Shown in pieces: positions 27,548 through 35,867 of a DNA stretch of 64,000 nucleotides (the first letter of the stretch is position 1; each line of letters starts with the position of its first letter). The translations under genes and the position numbers were made by a program. The notes under the pieces are model-generated. The model was not told the DNA's origin, ran no database searches, and saw only the letters and a program-made list of their open reading frames with translations. The stretch is from Solirubrobacterales bacterium (GTDB lineage Bacteria; Actinomycetota; Thermoleophilia; Solirubrobacterales; 70-9): the NCBI GenBank assembly GCA_025936755.1, contig JAICSS010000005.1:1-64000 (forward strand), read 5' to 3'.

Positions 27548-28689
27548 GCGAGCCGATCCCCTTCAACCGTCCCTTCGTCTCCGGCAGGGAGGTGGATTAC
27601 CTGGAGCGGGCGATCGCGGCGCGGGACCTGGCCGGCGGCGGCGAGTTCACCCGGCGCTGCCAGGAGCGGCTGCGGGAGATGACCGGGTCGCCGCTGGCGC
27701 TGCTCTCGCACTCGGCGACGGGGGCGCTGGAGGCGGCGATGATGCTGGCGGAGCTGGGGCCGGGGGACGAGGCGATCATGCCCTCGTTCGGGTATCCGAC
27801 GATGGCGACGGCGGCGGTGCGGCAGGGGGCGACGCCGGTCTTCGTCGAGATCGACCCGGGGACGCTGAACGTCGACCCGGAGCGGGTCGCGGCGGCGGTG
27901 GGGGAGCGGACGAAGGCGATCGTCGCCGTCCACTACGGCGGCCTCGCCTGCGAGATGGGGCGACTGGGGGCGATCGCGGCGGAGCGCGGGCTGGCGCTGG
28001 TCGAGGACGCCGCCCACTGCCTTCTCGCCGAGCAGGACGGGCGGGCGCTGGGGGCGATCGGCGACCTCGGCGCGATCAGCTTCCACGAGACCAAGAACGT
28101 CACCAGCGGCGAGGGCGGGGTCTTGCTGGTCAACGACCCGGCCCTGGCCGAGCGGGCGCAGGTGATCTGGGACAAGGGCACCAACCGCTCCCAGTTCCTC
28201 CGCGGCGAGGTCGAGCGCTACACCTGGGTCGACGTCGGCTCCTCCTTCGGCGCCAGCGACCTCACCGCCGCCTTCCTCCTCGCCCAGCTGGAGGCGGCGG
28301 CCGAGGTGACGGCGCGGCGGCGGGCGATCTGGGACCGCTACCACCGGGCCTTCGAGGAGCTCGAGCGCGAGGGGCGGGCGCAGCGGCCGGCGACCCCGCC
28401 CGGCAGCGTCCACAACGGCCACGTCTACTACCTGGTGCTGCCGAGCGAGGAGATCCGTTCGGTTTTCATCGAGCGCCTGCGCGCGCAGGGGATCGCCACG
28501 GTCTTCCACTTCGTCCCGCTCCACAGCTCGCCGGCCGGGCAGCGCTTCGGCCGCGCCGAGGGCCCGCTCGGCCACACCGAGGAGATGGCCGGCCGACTGG
28601 TGCGGCTGCCGCTCTTCGCCGACCTCGGCGACGCCGAGGTCGAGCGCGTGATCGATGCCGCCCGCGCCGCCGTCCTCGAGCTGACCTGA
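27544..28689 (+). CDS. DegT/DnrJ/EryC1 sugar aminotransferase, WecE-like
   Basis: 381 residues from GTG 27544. A PLP fold-type I aminotransferase: LLSHSATGALEAAMMLAEL near the phosphate site, VEDAAHCLLA (the Asp that contacts the pyridine nitrogen), and SFHETKNVTSGEGG with Lys184 as the PLP lysine. The pattern IPFNRPFVSGREVDYLERAI and RGEVERYTWVDVGSSFGASD is typical of WecE/RffA, which makes dTDP-4-amino-4,6-dideoxy-galactose. It probably supplies an amino sugar to the operon's transferases. No dTDP-sugar synthesis genes are nearby, so the 4-keto donor must be made elsewhere. Confidence 0.9.
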   Translation: MSEPIPFNRPFVSGREVDYLERAIAARDLAGGGEFTRRCQERLREMTGSPLALLSHSATGALEAAMMLAELGPGDEAIMPSFGYPTMATAAVRQGATPVFVEIDPGTLNVDPERVAAAVGERTKAIVAVHYGGLACEMGRLGAIAAERGLALVEDAAHCLLAEQDGRALGAIGDLGAISFHETKNVTSGEGGVLLVNDPALAERAQVIWDKGTNRSQFLRGEVERYTWVDVGSSFGASDLTAAFLLAQLEAAAEVTARRRAIWDRYHRAFEELEREGRAQRPATPPGSVHNGHVYYLVLPSEEIRSVFIERLRAQGIATVFHFVPLHSSPAGQRFGRAEGPLGHTEEMAGRLVRLPLFADLGDAEVERVIDAARAAVLELT

Positions 28690-28691
28690 GC

Positions 28692-29675
28692 ATGGGCGCG
28701 CCGAGCGACGCCGAGCTGCGGGACGGGCTGGAACGGGCGCTGGCGGGGGTCGGCCTGGAGCTGGCCGGGGAGGTCGAGCGCCGGCCCTCGCCCTACCGGA
28801 CCAGCTTCCCGATCGAGGAGCTGCGCTTCGGGCTGGCCGGGAGGGGACCGGTCCGGGTCGGCTTCAAGCAGCTCGACTGGGACCGGCTCGAGCCGACCGG
28901 CCAGCTCGCCAAGCCCCGCTTCGTCCACGACCCCGACCGTGAGCCCGGGGTCTACCGGGCGCTGCTGCCGCAGGCGCCCAGCGGCCCGCCCGAGTTCTTC
29001 GGCTCGGTCCTGGAGGCCGGCCGGCACTGGCTCTTCGTCGAGTGGGTCGAGGGGCGGGAGCTCTTCCAGGTGGGGGAGAGGGAGCTGTGGGAGGAGGCGG
29101 CGCGGTGGCTGGCGCGCTTCCACGTCGCCCTGGCGCCGCAGAAGGAGAAGCTCCGCCTGGAGGCGCGGCTGCTCGACCACGACGCCGCCTTCCACGGCCG
29201 CTGGATCGAGCGGGCGCGCGAGTTCGTACCCGACGCGAAGGCGATCGAGTGGCTGGCGGCCCGCCACGAGCGGGCGGTCGAGGCGCTCCTCGCCCAGCCA
29301 CGGACCGTGCTCCACGGCGAGTTCTACGCTTCCAACGTGCTCGTCGCATCCGATTCCGGCCCCACCCCGCTGGGGCGAAACCCGGATGCGCGTGTCGCCC
29401 CGGTCGACTGGGAGCTGGCGGCGGTCGGCACCGGCCTCACGGATCTCGCCGCCCTGGTCAGCGGCTGGCCGGAGGCCGACCGCGAGGCGATTGCCGCCGC
29501 CTACGCCGCCGAGCCCGGCGTCCCCGCGTTCGGCCGCCGCGACCTCGACTTCGCCCGGCTCCAGGTCGCGGTCCAGTGGCTCGGCTGGGCGCCGCCGGAG
29601 TGGAAGCCGCCGCAGGGGCAGCGGCACGACTGGCTCGGCGAGGCGCTCGCGCTGGCGGAGGAGCTGGAGCTGTGA
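28692..29675 (+). CDS. Aminoglycoside phosphotransferase-family kinase
   Basis: 327 residues, ATG 28692, two bases after the aminotransferase stop. The kinase-like C-lobe shows VLHGEFYASNVLV (Brenner-type catalytic loop in which His-Gly-Glu replaces the usual HGD) and VAPVDWELAAVGTGLTDLAAL (metal-binding Asp). The N-lobe is divergent. Members phosphorylate small molecules, often sugars or amino sugars. In this context, a sugar kinase feeding donor synthesis or an enzyme modifying the product is plausible. The Glu in place of the usual catalytic Asp needs checking before activity is assumed. Confidence 0.78.
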   Translation: MGAPSDAELRDGLERALAGVGLELAGEVERRPSPYRTSFPIEELRFGLAGRGPVRVGFKQLDWDRLEPTGQLAKPRFVHDPDREPGVYRALLPQAPSGPPEFFGSVLEAGRHWLFVEWVEGRELFQVGERELWEEAARWLARFHVALAPQKEKLRLEARLLDHDAAFHGRWIERAREFVPDAKAIEWLAARHERAVEALLAQPRTVLHGEFYASNVLVASDSGPTPLGRNPDARVAPVDWELAAVGTGLTDLAALVSGWPEADREAIAAAYAAEPGVPAFGRRDLDFARLQVAVQWLGWAPPEWKPPQGQRHDWLGEALALAEELEL

Positions 29676-30376
29676 GCGAGGAGCGCTTCCTCGTCGTCAA
29701 CGCCGACGACCTCGGCCTCTCCGACGCCGTCAACGAGGGCATCTTCCGGGCGCACGCCGGCGGCGTCGTCACCAGCGCCAGCCTGATGGTCCGGCAGGGG
29801 GCGGCGCCGGCGGCAGCCGAAGCCGCGAACGGGCACCCCGAGCTGGCGATCGGCCTCCACCTGGACCTCGGTCAGTGGGATTACGAGAACGGCGAATGGA
29901 TCCAGGCCTACCTGCGCTGCGACACCGAGGACCGCGAGGCGGTCGAGAGCGAGTCCCGGGCCCAGGTCGAGCGCTTCCGCGCCCTCCTCGGCCGCGACCC
30001 GACCCACCTCGACTCCCACCAGCACGTGCACGAATCCGAGCCGGTCGCCGGCGTCGCCGAGGCGCTGGCCGCCGAGCTGGGCGTCCCCTTGCGCAACCGG
30101 GCGATTCGCTACCAGGGCGGCTTCTACGGCCAGAGCGGCAAGGGCGAGGGGTTCCCCGAGGGGATCGCGCCGGCGGCGCTGGCCGCACTGATCCGCGGGC
30201 TGCCGCCCGGCTGGACCGAGATCGGCTGCCATCCCGCCGCCGGCCCGGTCCCCACCTCCTCCTACGACGCCGAGCGCCAGGTCGAGCTGCGCACCCTTTG
30301 CGATCCGTCGATCCGCGAGGCGCTCAATGTGACAAACGTCAAGCTGTGCTCGTTCGCACAGGTAAATCGCCCCTAG
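29672..30376 (+). CDS. YdjC/ChbG-family carbohydrate deacetylase
   Basis: 234 residues from GTG 29672 (GTGA overlap). Metal-binding motifs of the family are present: VVNADDLGLSDAVNEGI at the N-terminus, IGLHLDLGQW, and THLDSHQHVHE, with GCHPAA near the end. Family members hydrolyse N-acetyl groups from amino sugars or chito-oligosaccharides. As the last large gene of the operon, beside an amino-sugar aminotransferase, it could deacetylate an N-acetylated sugar in the precursor or polymer. Confidence 0.88.
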   Translation: MSEERFLVVNADDLGLSDAVNEGIFRAHAGGVVTSASLMVRQGAAPAAAEAANGHPELAIGLHLDLGQWDYENGEWIQAYLRCDTEDREAVESESRAQVERFRALLGRDPTHLDSHQHVHESEPVAGVAEALAAELGVPLRNRAIRYQGGFYGQSGKGEGFPEGIAPAALAALIRGLPPGWTEIGCHPAAGPVPTSSYDAERQVELRTLCDPSIREALNVTNVKLCSFAQVNRP

Positions 30377-30380
30377 CGGC

Positions 30381-30393
30381 GTACCTTCGGTAC
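30381..30393 (+). other. Small hairpin GTACC-TTC-GGTAC
   Basis: A perfect 5-bp inverted repeat with a 3-nt loop lies between the deacetylase stop and the ATG of the next small ORF, touching that ATG. There is no T-run, so it is not a standard terminator. It could modulate translation of the small ORF. Confidence 0.35.
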
Positions 30394-30495
30394 ATGATCC
30401 GTTCCGCCCCACCCGCGCCGTTCAAGACGGCCCTGCTCACCTTCTTCATCGCCGGCGTCGTCGCCCTGCTCGTCGCCTCCAACGGCCTCGGCTGA
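30394..30495 (+). CDS. Predicted 33-residue single-helix membrane peptide
   Basis: ATG 30394 to TGA 30495. The peptide has a short polar N-terminus and one hydrophobic helix (LLTFFIAGVVALLVASNGLG), the composition of a small integral membrane protein. It follows the glycan operon by 17 nt in the same direction. There is no clear ribosome-binding site because the hairpin at 30381-30393 abuts the start. I do not recognise it; an open frame of this size could also be chance. Confidence 0.45.
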   Translation: MIRSAPPAPFKTALLTFFIAGVVALLVASNGLG

Positions 30496-30519
30496 CGGCA
30501 CTCCGCCGAGAGCCTTCGT

Positions 30520-31002
30520 TCAGCCGGGCAGGAGGTGCTCGACCTGGAAGCCCTGCTCGCGCCGGAGGCGCTCGGCGACCAGCGAGCGGTGGCAGGCGGC
30601 GGGGTCGCGCTCCACGCAGAGCAGCACCGCCGAGGAGTCGCCGATCCAGCGCCCCACCGGATCCAGGTCGACCCGGTCCAGGACCTCCTCGGTGTAGCGC
30701 TCCACGTAAGCGGGGGCGAGGACGGTGCGGCTGCGTTTGCCCTCGCCGCGGCGGGCGTCCTCGGCGTACTGGAGCTGGCGCATCTCGGTGGTCGGCGCCA
30801 GCTCCTTGAGGTGGGAGTAGCCGATTCCGGCCTCCGCCAGCGAAGCCTGGAGGCGCTGGGCGTTGGCCCAGGCGTACTCGCTGCCGCGAACGCCGCGCCG
30901 CTGCCGCACGTCGAGCAGGAGGTCGACCTGCGCTTCTTCGAGACGCAGCAGGAAGGCGGCCCGGTCGAAGCCGTAGACGCCGATCGTCCGCAGGGTCTTC
31001 AT
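30520..31002 (-). CDS. DUF488 family protein
   Basis: 160 residues from ATG at 31002; the longer frame to 31089 runs into the TetR gene and is not used. Motifs: TIGVYGFDRAAFLLRLEEAQ, LLLDVRQRRGVRGSEYAWA, YSHLKELAPT and LLCVERDPAACHRSLVAERL, the last holding the conserved Cys and Cys-His-Arg of the family. The biochemical role of DUF488 is unknown to me; it is often linked to stress or DNA-related genes. It overlaps the TetR gene by 4 bp, so the two form an operon. Confidence 0.85.
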   Translation of the reverse strand: MKTLRTIGVYGFDRAAFLLRLEEAQVDLLLDVRQRRGVRGSEYAWANAQRLQASLAEAGIGYSHLKELAPTTEMRQLQYAEDARRGEGKRSRTVLAPAYVERYTEEVLDRVDLDPVGRWIGDSSAVLLCVERDPAACHRSLVAERLRREQGFQVEHLLPG

Positions 31003-31619
31003 CGCTCCGGAAGCCCGCCGTGGAGCACCATCGCGCAGTAGCCGTCGGCGATCTCGGCCGGCGAGAGGCGGCCGTTCGGCCGCACCCACTGCGGGGTGTA
31101 GTTGACCATCCCCAGCAGCGCGAGGAGGGAGAGGCGGCGGTCGGCGAAGGTCATCGAGCCCTCGCTCTCGCCGCGGGCGAGGACGTCGTCGAGGATCTTC
31201 TCGAAGGCCTTGCGCTGGGAGCGGACGCGGCGCCAGCGCGGCTCGCGCTCGATCGCCTGCCGCTCCTGGGTGAAGACGAGCATGTGGTGGCGGTGCTCGA
31301 CGACGTGGCCGACCCAGGCGCCGACCAGCTCGCGCAGCTGGGCGACGGGCGGGGCCTCGGCGGCGACGATCTTCCGCGCCCGGGTCAGCAGCGGCTCCAG
31401 CAGCTCGTCGCAGATCGCGATCAGGAGGTCGTCCTTGCCCTCGATGTAGTGGTAGAGGCCGCCGGCGGCGAGGCCGGTCGCCGCGGTCAGCTCGCTGATC
31501 GAGGTCGAGTCGTAGCCGCGTTCGGCGAACAGCTCGGCGGCGGTGGCGACGACTTCGCTGCGGCGGGCGTCGTAGCGGGCTCGCAGCGCCGGGCGGGTCG
31601 GGGGAGAGGGGACCGGCAT
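30999..31619 (-). CDS. TetR-family transcriptional regulator
   Basis: 206 residues from ATG 31619; an in-frame ATG at 31649 would add ten residues. The N-terminal helix-turn-helix is ELFAERGYDSTSISELTA with GLAAGGLYHYIEGKDDLL as recognition helix and following helix. The rest is an all-helical ligand-binding domain. It is divergent from the acyl-CoA dehydrogenase operon and separated from it by under 70 bp that hold a palindrome at 31661-31674. By analogy with LiuR- or FadR-type TetR proteins it may repress that operon in response to an acyl-CoA. Confidence 0.9.
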   Translation of the reverse strand: MPVPSPPTRPALRARYDARRSEVVATAAELFAERGYDSTSISELTAATGLAAGGLYHYIEGKDDLLIAICDELLEPLLTRARKIVAAEAPPVAQLRELVGAWVGHVVEHRHHMLVFTQERQAIEREPRWRRVRSQRKAFEKILDDVLARGESEGSMTFADRRLSLLALLGMVNYTPQWVRPNGRLSPAEIADGYCAMVLHGGLPER

Positions 31620-31660
31620 CGGGCGAGGGTAGCGCAAAAACCGAACCATCCCTCTAATTT

Positions 31661-31674
31661 CGAATGCCGATTCG
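31661..31674. promoter_or_regulatory. Candidate TetR operator palindrome
   Basis: CGAAT-GCCG-ATTCG is a perfect 5-bp inverted repeat with a 4-nt spacer in the divergent TetR / acyl-CoA dehydrogenase region, ending 13 nt before ATG 31688. Additional ACCGAA (31640-31645) and TTCGGT (31671-31676) copies are in inverted orientation. The position fits an operator that would block both promoters. Confidence 0.5.
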
Positions 31675-31687
31675 GTATCTTGTCGGG

Positions 31688-32821
31688 ATGGACTTCGACC
31701 TCGGCGACGAGCATCGCCTGATCCAGCGCACGGTCCGCGACTTCGCCGCCCAGGAGGTGGCCCCGGTCGCCGAGGAGCTCGACCGCGAGAAGCGGTTCCC
31801 CTACGAGATCGTGCGCAAGCTCGCCGAGCTCGGCCTGATGGGGATCCCCTTCCCGCAGGAGTACGGCGGCGGGGGCGGCGACTCGCTCGCCTACGCCCTC
31901 GCGGTCGAGGAGCTGACCCGGGTCGACTCCTCGGTGGCGATCACCCTCTGCGCCCACACCTCGCTCGGCACCCAGCCGATCTACCTCTTCGGCTCCGAGG
32001 CCCAGAAAGCCGAGTGGCTGCCGCGGCTGACCTCCGGCGAGGTCCTCGGCGCCTTCGGCCTGACCGAGCCCGAGGCGGGCTCCGACGCCGGCAACGTCCG
32101 CACCAGGGCCCGGCTCGAGGGCGGCGAATGGGTGATCGACGGCGCCAAGCAGTTCATCACCAACGCCGGCACCGAGATCTCCGGCGTCGTCTGCATCACC
32201 GCCCGCACCGGCGAGGACGAGGTCTCCAACCTGATCGTCGCCAACGGCACCCCCGGCTACGAGCAGGGCGAGCCGTACCGGAAGATGGGCTGGAACGCCT
32301 CCGACACCCGCCCGCTCACCTTCGCCGACTGCCGGGTGCCGGAGGAGAACCTGCTCGGCCCCCGCGGGATGGGCTTCCGCCAGTTCCTGCAGGTGCTCGA
32401 CATCGGCCGCATCGGCGTCGCCGCGATGGGCGTCGGCCTCGCCCAGGGCGCCCTCGACGAGGCGCTCGCCTACGCCAAGGAGCGCCAGGCCTTCGGGCAG
32501 CCGATCTCCCGCTTCCAGTCGATCCAGGCCAAGCTCGCCGACATGGCGACCGAGATCGAGGCCACCCGCCTGCTGGTCTACAAATCCGCGCGGATGAAGG
32601 ACCGCGGCGAAAACTTCAGCCTCACCGCCGCCCAGGCGAAGCTGAAGAGCGGCCGCCTCGCCGTCCGCTGCTGCGAGGAGGCGGTGCAGATCCACGGGGG
32701 GTACGGCTACATCGAGGAGTACCCGGTCTGCCGCTTCTACCGCGACGCCAAGATCCTGACGATCGGCGAGGGCACCGACGAGGTCCAGCAGATGGTGATC
32801 GCCCGCGCCCTGGGAGCGTAG
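31688..32821 (+). CDS. Acyl-CoA dehydrogenase
   Basis: 377 residues from ATG 31688, preferred over ATG 31664 because MDFDLGDEHRLIQRTVRDFA is the normal family start. FAD and substrate motifs: GLTEPEAGSDAGNVRTRA, DGAKQFITNAG, and C-terminal IHGGYGYIEEYPVCRFYRDA followed by ILTIGEGTDEVQ. Glu in GEGT is the position used as catalytic base by short/medium-chain and branched-chain enzymes; true isovaleryl-CoA dehydrogenases usually have a different base, so the substrate is open. The operon context (HMG-CoA lyase, methylcrotonyl-CoA carboxylase) argues for leucine or another branched-chain substrate. Confidence 0.92.
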   Translation: MDFDLGDEHRLIQRTVRDFAAQEVAPVAEELDREKRFPYEIVRKLAELGLMGIPFPQEYGGGGGDSLAYALAVEELTRVDSSVAITLCAHTSLGTQPIYLFGSEAQKAEWLPRLTSGEVLGAFGLTEPEAGSDAGNVRTRARLEGGEWVIDGAKQFITNAGTEISGVVCITARTGEDEVSNLIVANGTPGYEQGEPYRKMGWNASDTRPLTFADCRVPEENLLGPRGMGFRQFLQVLDIGRIGVAAMGVGLAQGALDEALAYAKERQAFGQPISRFQSIQAKLADMATEIEATRLLVYKSARMKDRGENFSLTAAQAKLKSGRLAVRCCEEAVQIHGGYGYIEEYPVCRFYRDAKILTIGEGTDEVQQMVIARALGA

Positions 32822-32826
32822 GGTCC

Positions 32827-33771
32827 GTGATCCCGAAAGCCGTCCGCATCCGCGAGGTCGGTCCGCGCGACGGCTTCCAGAACGAGCCGGAGACGATCGC
32901 CACCGCCGACAAGGTGCGGCTGGTCGAGATGCTGGCCCGGACCGGGCTGCGGCGGCTGGAGGCGACGAGCTTCGTCCGCGCCGACGTCGTCCCGCAGCTG
33001 GCCGACGGGCGCGAGGTGCTGGAGCGGGCCGAGATCCCTGACGGGGTCTCGGTCTCGGTGCTCGTCCCCAATATGCGCGGTCTCGAAGCGGCGCTGGAGG
33101 TCCGCGACAAGATCGACGAGGTCAACGTCTTCCTCTCCGCCTCGGAGACGCACAACCGCCGCAACGTCAACCGCTCGGTAGAGGAGTCGCTCTCGGGACT
33201 CGAGCACGTGCTGGCGCGGGCGACCGAGGAAGGGCTGCGCTGCGAGGGCGTCATCAGCACCAGCTTCGGCTGCCCGTACGAGGGCTACGTGCCGTTCGAG
33301 CGCGTCTTCGAGATCGCCAAGCGGCTGTCGGTGGCCGGCGCCGTCGAGATCGGCTTCGGCGACACCACCGGGATGGCCAACCCGGTCCAGGTCGGCGAGT
33401 TCTTCCGCCGCGCCCACGAGGAGATCGTCGGTGCCGAGCTGACGGCCCACTTCCACGACACCCGCGGCCAGGCGCTCGCCAACGTCCTGGCGGCGCTCGA
33501 GACGGGCGTCGACTCCTTCGAGTCGAGCTTCGGCCAGCTCGGCGGCTGCCCGGTCCCGCCCGGCGCCACCGGCAACGTCGCCAGCGAGGACCTGGTCTCG
33601 ATGCTGCACGAGATGGGGATCGAGACCGGCGTCGACCTCGGCAGGCTGCTCGATGCGGCGCGCGCCGCCCAAGAGGTCCTCGGGCGGCCGCTCGCCTCCC
33701 ACACCCTCGTTGCCGGCCCGGTCGAGTGGCACGCCGAGCGCGACCCCTTCAAGGAGAACCCGCCGCGATGA
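32827..33771 (+). CDS. Hydroxymethylglutaryl-CoA lyase
   Basis: 314 residues from GTG 32827, 5 nt after the dehydrogenase stop. It cleaves 3-hydroxy-3-methylglutaryl-CoA to acetyl-CoA and acetoacetate, the last step of leucine degradation. Family signatures are [16 protein letters not shown] (metal/substrate loop), [38 protein letters not shown] (metal His residues) and [18 protein letters not shown], which contains the catalytic Cys. It overlaps the carboxylase gene by ATGA. Confidence 0.93.
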   Translation: MIPKAVRIREVGPRDGFQNEPETIATADKVRLVEMLARTGLRRLEATSFVRADVVPQLADGREVLERAEIPDGVSVSVLVPNMRGLEAALEVRDKIDEVNVFLSASETHNRRNVNRSVEESLSGLEHVLARATEEGLRCEGVISTSFGCPYEGYVPFERVFEIAKRLSVAGAVEIGFGDTTGMANPVQVGEFFRRAHEEIVGAELTAHFHDTRGQALANVLAALETGVDSFESSFGQLGGCPVPPGATGNVASEDLVSMLHEMGIETGVDLGRLLDAARAAQEVLGRPLASHTLVAGPVEWHAERDPFKENPPR

Positions 33772-35300
33772 GCACCGCCGTCGAGGGGTCCCGCCAGAAG
33801 CACCTGGAGCTGATCGCCGAGCTGGACGCCGAGCTGGAGCGGGTTCGCGCCGGCGGCGGTCCGAAGGCGGTCGAGCGCCACCGCGGCCGCGGCAAGATGA
33901 CCGCGCGCGAGCGCGTCGCCGGCCTCTGCGACGAGGGCACCGGGTTCCTCGAGCTCTCGCCGCTGGCCGCGCACGGGATGTACGAGGACGCGGCGCCGGG
34001 GGCGGGGATCGTCACCGGGGTCGGTGTCGTCAGCGGGCGCCGCTGCGTCGTCGTCGCCAACGACGCCACCGTCAAAGGCGGCACCTACTACCCGGTGACG
34101 GTGAAGAAGCACCTGCGCGCCCAGGAGGTGGCGCTGCAGAACCGCCTCCCCTGCATCTACCTGGTCGACTCCGGCGGCGCCTACCTGCCGCTGCAGGACG
34201 AGGTCTTCCCCGACCGCGAGCACTTCGGCCGCATCTTCTTCAACCAGGCGACGATGTCGGCGCGGGAGATCCCGCAGCTGGCGGCGGTGATGGGCTCCTG
34301 CACCGCCGGCGGCGCCTACGTGCCGGCGATGAGCGACGAGACCGTGATCGTCCGCCACCAGGGGACGATCTTCCTCGGCGGGCCGCCGCTGGTGAAGGCG
34401 GCGACCGGGGAGGAGGTGACGGCGGAGGAGCTCGGCGGCGGCGACGTCCACGCCCGCCGCTCCGGCGTCGCCGACCACCTCGCCGCCGACGACGCCGAGG
34501 CGCTGCGGATGCTGCGCGAAATCGTCGCCACGCTGCCGCCGAGCCCAGCGCCGCCCTGGGCGCGGATCGAGCCGCGGCCGCCGCTCGGCGAGCCGGACGA
34601 GATCCTCGACGCCGTCCCGATCGGCTCCCGCGCGCCCTGGGACGTGCGCGAAGTCCTGCGCCGCCTCGTCGACGCCGGCGAGCTGCGCGAGTTCAAGGAG
34701 AAGTACGGGAAGACCCTGGTCTGCGCCTTCGCCCACCTCGACGGCCACCCGGTCGGGATCCTCGCCAACAACGGCATCCTCTTCTCCGAGAGCGCGCTCA
34801 AGGGCGCCCACTTCGTCGAGCTCTGCGACAAGCGCCGCATCCCCCTCGTCTTCGTCCAGAACGTCAACGGCTTCATGGTCGGCTCCAAGGCCGAGGCCGG
34901 CGGCATCGCCAAGGACGGGGCGAAGATGGTCGCCGCCGTCTCCACCGCCCGGGTGCCGAAGCTGACCGTGATCGTCGGCGGTTCCTTCGGGGCGGGCAAC
35001 TACGGCATGTGCGGCCGCGCCTACTCGCCCCGCTTCCTTTTCACCTGGCCCAACGCCCGCATCTCCGTGATGGGCGGCGAGATGGCGGCGGCGGTGATGA
35101 AGGAGGTCGGCCAGCCCGAGACCGCCGAAGAGCTGAAGGAGCAGTACGAGCGCCAGGGCCGCCCTCTCTTCTCAACCGCCCGCCTCTGGGACGACGGCGT
35201 CATCGACCCCCGCGACACCCGCCGCGTCCTCGCCCAGGCGCTGGACGCCTGCGCCAACGCCCCGCTGGCCGAGGCGGCGGCGCCGGTCTACCGGATGTAG
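33768..35300 (+). CDS. Methylcrotonyl-CoA carboxylase beta (carboxyltransferase) subunit
   Basis: 510 residues from ATG 33768. The crotonase-like carboxyltransferase domains are complete: [39 protein letters not shown] (typical of the methylcrotonyl enzyme), [32 protein letters not shown], and C-terminal [19 protein letters not shown] and [19 protein letters not shown]. It carboxylates 3-methylcrotonyl-CoA using biotin carried by an alpha subunit. No biotin carboxylase gene or methylglutaconyl-CoA hydratase is in this operon, so the partner is encoded elsewhere. A propionyl- or geranyl-CoA carboxylase is less likely. Confidence 0.92.
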   Translation: MSTAVEGSRQKHLELIAELDAELERVRAGGGPKAVERHRGRGKMTARERVAGLCDEGTGFLELSPLAAHGMYEDAAPGAGIVTGVGVVSGRRCVVVANDATVKGGTYYPVTVKKHLRAQEVALQNRLPCIYLVDSGGAYLPLQDEVFPDREHFGRIFFNQATMSAREIPQLAAVMGSCTAGGAYVPAMSDETVIVRHQGTIFLGGPPLVKAATGEEVTAEELGGGDVHARRSGVADHLAADDAEALRMLREIVATLPPSPAPPWARIEPRPPLGEPDEILDAVPIGSRAPWDVREVLRRLVDAGELREFKEKYGKTLVCAFAHLDGHPVGILANNGILFSESALKGAHFVELCDKRRIPLVFVQNVNGFMVGSKAEAGGIAKDGAKMVAAVSTARVPKLTVIVGGSFGAGNYGMCGRAYSPRFLFTWPNARISVMGGEMAAAVMKEVGQPETAEELKEQYERQGRPLFSTARLWDDGVIDPRDTRRVLAQALDACANAPLAEAAAPVYRM

Positions 35301-35301
35301 A

Positions 35302-35320
35302 CCGCTACAAGCGGGTTTTT
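35302..35320 (+). terminator. Intrinsic terminator after the carboxylase gene
   Basis: CCGCT (35302-35306) and AGCGG (35310-35314) form a 5-bp stem with an ACA loop, followed by G and five T (35316-35320). It lies immediately downstream of the stop codon at 35300 and ends the leucine-degradation operon. Confidence 0.55.
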
Positions 35321-35342
35321 CAATAGAGACATATGCTCGCAA

Positions 35343-35828
35343 TTGGTGGGCAAGTCGGCACTATTTCTTGTGGCCGTCGCGCTGCTGCTGGGAGGCTGCG
35401 GCGAAGGCGGGGAATCAGGCGAAGGGGGTCACCGGCAGGGCCGGATGGAGATGCACGCCCACCATCGCCAGGCGGCGATGCGCCGTGCGAGGATGCGCCA
35501 GCGGGCGCGGGCGGCCGCCCGGCACCGCCGGCGGGCGATGGCGGCGCGCCGTCACCGGATCCAGGTCCGGGCCGAAGAAGCCCGGCGTCACGCGGCCGAA
35601 CGGGCCGCAGCCGCCGAAACGGCTGCCGCAGAAGCCGCCCCGCAGGAAGAAGCCAGCGAATGCGATCCCAACTACTCCGGCGCCTGCCTCGATCCCTACG
35701 CCTCCGACTACGACTGCGAAGGGGGCAGCGGCGACGGACCCGAGTACACGGGGACGGTGACGGTGGTGGGGGAAGACCACTACGGCCTCGACTCCGACGG
35801 CGACGGCATCGGCTGCGAGCCCTCCTAG
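35343..35828 (+). CDS. Lipoprotein with basic linker and Excalibur calcium-binding-like domain
   Basis: 161 residues from TTG 35343; GTG 35346 is equally possible. A lipoprotein signal peptide (KSALFLVAVALLLGGC, lipobox Leu-Gly-Gly-Cys) is followed by an extreme Arg/His/Ala/Met-rich stretch (residues about 30-90), then an Ala/Glu stretch. The C-terminal CDPNYSGACLDPYASDYDCE and GLDSDGDGIGCE match the Excalibur domain, whose DxDxDGxGCE motif resembles a calcium loop. The protein is predicted to be tethered outside the membrane. The basic middle section could bind nucleic acid or acidic wall polymer. The function is unknown. Confidence 0.75.
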   Translation: MVGKSALFLVAVALLLGGCGEGGESGEGGHRQGRMEMHAHHRQAAMRRARMRQRARAAARHRRRAMAARRHRIQVRAEEARRHAAERAAAAETAAAEAAPQEEASECDPNYSGACLDPYASDYDCEGGSGDGPEYTGTVTVVGEDHYGLDSDGDGIGCEPS

Positions 35829-35867
35829 CGGTCGCCGACGCCGGCGCTGGTTCAGGCGGACTCGGCC

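Noticed and set aside
31626-31631. GGGTAG upstream of the acyl-CoA dehydrogenase operon
   Set aside because: No -35 partner and it overlaps the TetR start region.
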